Below, in pieces: positions 58,878-64,000 of a stretch of DNA of 64,000 bases. Below the pieces are notes generated by a model. It was not told the origin of the DNA. It worked only from the letters and a program-made list of their open reading frames with translations, and did no database searches. Origin of the DNA: Effrenium voratum (taxonomy: Eukaryota; Sar; Dinophyceae; Suessiales; Symbiodiniaceae). The stretch covers positions 2,195,351-2,259,350 of the forward strand of contig CAUJNA010000446.1 in NCBI GenBank assembly GCA_963377175.1, written 5' to 3'. Each line of letters opens with the position of its first letter. The stretch's first letter is position 1. A program made the translations under genes and the position numbers.

Positions 58878-61800
58878 GCTGAGCACCGGCATCTCCGAAG
58901 GGGACAGCCCCGCGGCCGAAGATCCTAAGGCTGAGGACATTGCACCTGGCAAGGGAGAATCAGCAACCCCACCACCCCCCTCAACCTTGCGGTTGACCAG
59001 CATAAATTCGGGGCATGTCCTGGGGGGTTGTGGAAAATCAGGGTTTCTGTGACACCAAAGTGGGCCATCCCACGACATCACTTAGAAGGGGCCCTTTTCC
59101 TTCGTGCAGAAAACTGCAATCAGGGCCCCCACCCCGAGCAGCCAAAAGGCGGCATTGTTCCGGGTGAGGTCAACCGGGGTCAACAGCCAGTAACGCCAAA
59201 CGCCATCTACCCCAGCACATCTTGGGAAAAGCCCAACAGTTGGGTGGCACATTGATAGTATGACCAGCAAATCTACCCCAGCACGTTGACAGTTTGGGTG
59301 GCATGCAAGCAGTCGGAACGTGTTTCTTAGACGCCGGCAAGGGCCCCCAATGAACGAAGGGTTTGGACAGTGCGGTTCTTTTCAATTTCGGGGGACCTAC
59401 GACATGGATGGTTTCCTTATTGGCTTTCCTTTCAAACCAACCAAAAAGGGCTTCCCCCCAAACAAGACACACCGATTGCTGGATCACGCCTGACCGCAAC
59501 GGAGGCATCTCCTGCACACAGCGAAAAGGCCGGACAGGGCGGAGTCCGCATCCAACCGCATCCAATCACAAAACCCGCAAGTCGAGGGTTCGAACCCGGA
59601 TGAGATTGTGGGAAATTGAAGGGACACCCAACTTCTTTACTACTTGTTGTATACCTAGATCTTCCAAAGTGTGTAGTTTTCATGCCTTTTCTTGAAAAGC
59701 TGCTTTTTCAGACAAACAACACTTTTTTGTGTCTCGGGCATTATTCACTTTGTCGCTCTGTGGGACAAATCCATAAGGCGAAACGGCTACAACACACGAC
59801 CAAACGGCGACAATACCCGACCAAACCGCGACTTTCCCCGACCATGTTTCCGCCAAATTTGACACGACAAGTTTGCAGTGAAAAAGCGTATGTTCGACCA
59901 AAGCACTGAAAATTGTGCATGCTCAGCAAACGGCGGAAAAATGCACACCTGAAGATTCAGGTATTTGGGGCGTACCCCTGATGTTGACAGGGGTCAACAG
60001 AACCAGCCTGAAATGTATAATTCGGACAGCATAGACTGTTGGCATTGTCGGTCCCTTGGTTTCGTTTGGGGGTGACCCCTCGATTGTTCGACCAAAAGAG
60101 AAGATATTGATCCTCAATGGCAGGGGATCAATATCCCCCCCCCCCAAAGGCCTCTTCACTGGGCATCCACTTGACAGAAACCTTTCTTGTTGTTCGTGAA
60201 GTCACGATGTGGCCAGAATTCGAACCGTTTTCCCGAAGTTCGGTCAATCACCCACCATGAAACTCGCATTTTCGTGCTTTTTTCCCAGCCCCTCCATTCC
60301 CCTCCATCCCCTCCATCCCCTCCATTCCCTCTGTCCCCTTCATTTCCGTCCTGCGTCTGGGTCGGAACACCTGGCCACTTGCTCACCAAGACAATACCAA
60401 ATTCGGGGCGCCTAACACAGGGAGCAGGCGCTCGCCCAGTTCAAAACTTTGCACCTGCCTTCCAAATGTCCAGCCAGAAACTGCTCCAAATGGCCACAAG
60501 GCAGGGGCGTTGCAATCCGGAAAAGAAGCTACGTGCTCGTCCTCGGTTCAGTGCCCCAAACTGACACCCCTATGGGTTGGTACCTTCAGCTTGAAGGGAA
60601 TGTGGTCGCCAGTAGTTCTCGAAAAGTCACTATTCCAAAGATCCCCAACAAATTAAATGTTGGCGTGTTATATTTCTGCTGAGAAGGGGCGTTTCAGCAT
60701 AGAGACCGTGTGGTTCCGATGGATTGACGCGGATTTTGTCAGCCGTACTCACTCTGCGGAAGCTCTGTGACGGGTGACTTGGGCTGTGAGATCACGTTGT
60801 TTTTGGCTTGGACCGGAAAAGTGGTCGACAACCCAAAGGGGTGTGGCTTTGTGTGAGGGTGCCCCTTTGTTGGCGGTTTAAACGGGAAGCCAAAAGAAAA
60901 CCACCATTTTGGGTGGTCCCCAAAAGCGAGAGACGGCACAAATTACGTCGTCCACTGGCTGGCCGAAACTACACGCTGAAGTCCACCAGGTGGCCAGCCA
61001 TACTCAAGCAACCCGACCCGGAAATAGAGGTCCCGTATTTGATCCGCAAGGCGCTGGTACCCGATTTCCAGTCTCGGGGTAGATCGACCGTGGCTCACAG
61101 GGACCATCCCCGTTGTTTGTCGAGCTTTGATCAAGGATAACAGCTAAGTGTTACTGGAGACAGGCCTCACATGGTCACGTCCGTTGATTCTACCGGGTTT
61201 CACTGCGGCAAAGGTGCATAAAGGTGTATACACACATACACACAGACACACAAACACACATAATTACGCACACACACACATAGACATATATATATATATA
61301 TAGATATGATATATGAATATGTGCATATGAGGGGAAAACAACGCAATATCTAAAGATTAGCCAGGGCCAAAAGCAAATGACCGGACCCAAGCACAAAACA
61401 ACTAAACAATCCATCATTCGCCCACCCTTTGTGGGGACCCGTTTACCCAAACAAAATTTTGCTTTCTGGGCCAAGGGGACCCGGAAAAGACAGGCGCCGA
61501 TCGCCGCCCAGGGGGGCAAGGCGCTTTTCGCCTCTGTCGTAGCTCAGTGGGGTGTGGGCTGTTTTAAGGATACTTCTTTTGGAGGGCAACCAAAAAGAAA
61601 CCTCCCTTTTTTGCGGGGTTTCCTAAAAACGACACACTCGGTTGTTAGAGCCCACATGGGACATTCGCCCACACGGGTCACCCAAATTCCCCCCACGACT
61701 CCAACCGCCTGAGAGCACAGTGCCCTCCGCCGTCGGCACCTGAAGGTTTCGACGCGGCGGTTTTGGATCCGTTTCACCCTCTGAAGCTTCCGTCATGGGC

Positions 61801-64000
61801 TTGTGTAGGAATGCAATGACATAGCTGTTTATATCCACATATAATATACTTAGCACAACGCTAGTTAGTTATAAGATACATGTAGTCTTCCAAAACTGTC
61901 TAATTGCCGACGTCCATGATACCGGGGGGGGGGGGAGGATCCCGAACACAGAAAGTTGCAGCGACCTGTTTCACCGGTTGACGTTTGGTTCCGTTGTAGT
62001 TTTCAAGATTTACAGGCCCCCTTGAATATGGGTATGGGTCAAAATTTAACCACCAGGGGACCGCAGGTTTTAGTCCTTGGTTCCATTTACCAGGGTTCCA
62101 TTTTGGGTACCCATTTTTGACCCACAGCCATATGACCTGGAGTAGAACCACCTGCCAAATCACCCAGAGGGGCGACCAACCCAGCCGACAGTTTCTGCCT
62201 CCATGGTGGTGCCGAAAGGTTCCTCCATTGGAGAGGTGGGCATCTCTGTGGGCACCTCAGGATGGGTCCCCGCCCACTCACCAAGACACTTGACCTATTT
62301 CAGCTGTCGCAACCAAAGATGTTGTTTGAATCCGGCGCAGATGTAGCAAGCCTTGAAATGCAACATCGCTTCAAACGAGATCCCAGTTGCCCCTTTTTCC
62401 TACTAGATCAAATACTAGGGTATCTTAAGTTCATGATTTGATTCTGAGGCTCGAGTCAGAGCGCGGCGCCTCCGCTACTCCCCATAGCCCAGTGATTGTA
62501 CCTTGTTTGAAGCTGCCGTACTGTGCAAGAGCACATTCTGTATCAGGCTTGCCGGAGGCGAACTTGACCTGTGATATCACTGAAAATTCAGCCTTGTCAA
62601 GAATTCAATCCCCAGCAACCAAGGAGAACCACTCTTTGGCGTCACAGGCTCCCACTGTTCCCCATCCCCTGCCGGACGTAAATCCACTTTTGGCAACCAA
62701 AAGGTGATGCTCAAAGCCACCGAACAAAATGCGGAGCGGCCAGCTTTCACTTTGAGTTGCTGAGGTCTCGCGCCGGCATTTCGAATGGAGACGCTGGCGA
62801 AGGGGCTGAGGACATCAGAGCTGGCCGGAGATGGGAGGGCTTGTTTTTTTGGTAGGCGATGTCCGTCCTTTTGGTTTCCCTTTAACAGCTCCCACAAAGG
62901 TGTTTCCCAATTTCCTTCCAGACGGAAAAGGCAAAGCTTGGGACTGTGCTTGAATGAACATCAATTACAAATCCAAACACCAACTTCTCAGCTGATCTCA
63001 AAGGCGACCCCGATGCCACGGCTTGACAACGCCCGCCAGTGCCCATGGGGAAGACAGCACCTTTTCTTTGGCAGGTGAGGCACAATAAAAGCACGGTAAT
63101 AAAGCAGTCCACGCAAAATGGTGTAATGAATGCAGACGGCGACTGCACCTATCTTTCATTGGGATTGTTCTCCCTACCAAAAAAACACCACACCACATAC
63201 GCGCACAAACGCGCACAAACACACAGACAAACACATACACATGGAGAGACACAGAGACACCCAGAGAGACACACACACACACAGAGACACACACACACAC
63301 AGACGCACAGAGACACACAGACACACGCAGAGACACACACACACACAGAGACACACAAACACACAGAACACACACACACAGAGACAGCACGTACAGCGAC
63401 ACACACACACAGAGACACACACACACAAAGACACACACACACACACAAAGACACACACAGAGACACACCGAGAGACAGACCGAGAGACACAGAGAGACAG
63501 AGAGAGAGAGAGAGAGAGACACACACACACACAAACACAGAGACACACACAGACCACACACACAGACCACACACACAGACGACACACAGGAGACACACGG
63601 AAGACACACAAAAGAAACTTACACACACACTCACACAAACACGCGTCCACACACACACACAAAAATCCACACACACACACACACACCACACACACAACAG
63701 AGCAGAACAGAACACTGCACAACAGAACACAATACAGCACAAAAAAAGAAAGACAAACACAAAACTGAAGAGTTGGCTTTGGTTCAGCCTGCTTGTGTTT
63801 GGAACGTACTTGTGACCAAGAAATGTTAGTTGTGGCCCATGGCCCGCCTGACTGCTCCGGAACCGGTAGTTCCACCTCGGCTTCAAAAACGGATTTGGCT
63901 GTTGCATGCGGTCGCCATACGAGCTTCCCATTCCCCCTACCTGGTGGTTCTTTCCCGCAAGGGATTGTGAGAAGCAAAGGGGTCAGAAGATGGGCTTTGC
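58878..64000. repeat. Satellite monomer alpha-3, truncated by the window end
   Basis: Third alpha copy. It contains the uninterrupted insertion site (59,043-59,050), an extra segment at about 60,665-61,330, a reverse MITE-like copy (62,027-62,132) and a CA/GA tract (63,190-63,750). Confidence 0.85.
60665..61330. other. Extra segment of about 665 bp present only in alpha-3
   Basis: Alpha-1 and alpha-2 read GTTGGCTGGTTTGAAGGGG across the site. Alpha-3 reads GTTGGC, then about 665 bp of unrelated sequence, then GGGGAAAACAACG. It has a copy of the dispersed palindromic motif (about 60,863-60,915, minus) and a CA/TA microsatellite at its right end (61,225-61,320). No terminal repeats are obvious and no coding is recognised. 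Confidence 0.6.

Overview
The window looks like nuclear DNA of a dinoflagellate, probably Suessiales/Symbiodiniaceae-like. This is inferred from short coding exons that nearly all lie on one strand, introns of about 60-330 nt whose donors are often GA or GC instead of GT, protein families typical of dinoflagellates, and a very repeat-rich background. No bacterial operons, rRNA, tRNA or CRISPR are visible.

Layout. (1) Positions 1-16,275 and 46,117-64,000 are one continuous satellite field. Its monomers are about 5.7-6.8 kb and alternate between two diverged types, here called alpha and beta, giving a dimeric higher-order repeat with periods of 12,270 and 12,926 bp. I see no credible gene in it. 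It holds minisatellites, a small MITE-like element in both orientations and a dispersed palindromic motif of about 36 bp. (2) Positions 16,276-46,116 (29,841 bp) are a non-satellite block. It has 17-bp terminal inverted repeats (TGCYAAATTGCACGAGC, one mismatch) and is flanked by an exact 8-bp direct repeat, GTTTCTGT. The same satellite site occurs uninterrupted, with a single GTTTCTGT, at 3,995-4,002 and 59,043-59,050. The block therefore reads as one very large TIR transposon inserted in a satellite copy.

Inside the element all recognised genes are on the minus strand. From the right end inward: a transposase-like gene (exons 45,220 to 41,344; RNase H-like, hAT-type residue order) followed by more exons down to about 37.4 kb; a spliced DNA cytosine-5 methyltransferase-like gene (35,907-32,859; about 620 aa, motifs I, II, IV, VI, VIII and X); a complete six-exon gene for a 386-aa CxxC/HCxxC protein (25,591-23,526); and a long multi-exon gene (23,337-16,472) that ends in ten tandemly duplicated exons and a KPEP-rich tail. 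Between the genes are a 1.9-kb foldback satellite, tandem triplications and long microsatellites. An 11-bp motif, AAAACACTTAT, occurs twice in a hairpin next to the left terminus and three times in the spacer at the centre of the foldback satellite.

A working model (inference): the hAT-like protein mobilises the element through the terminal and subterminal sites, and the methyltransferase may mark or silence element DNA. Exon joins were chosen by reading-frame and splice-phase consistency, not by transcript data. Gene A and the 5' half of gene C remain incompletely resolved.
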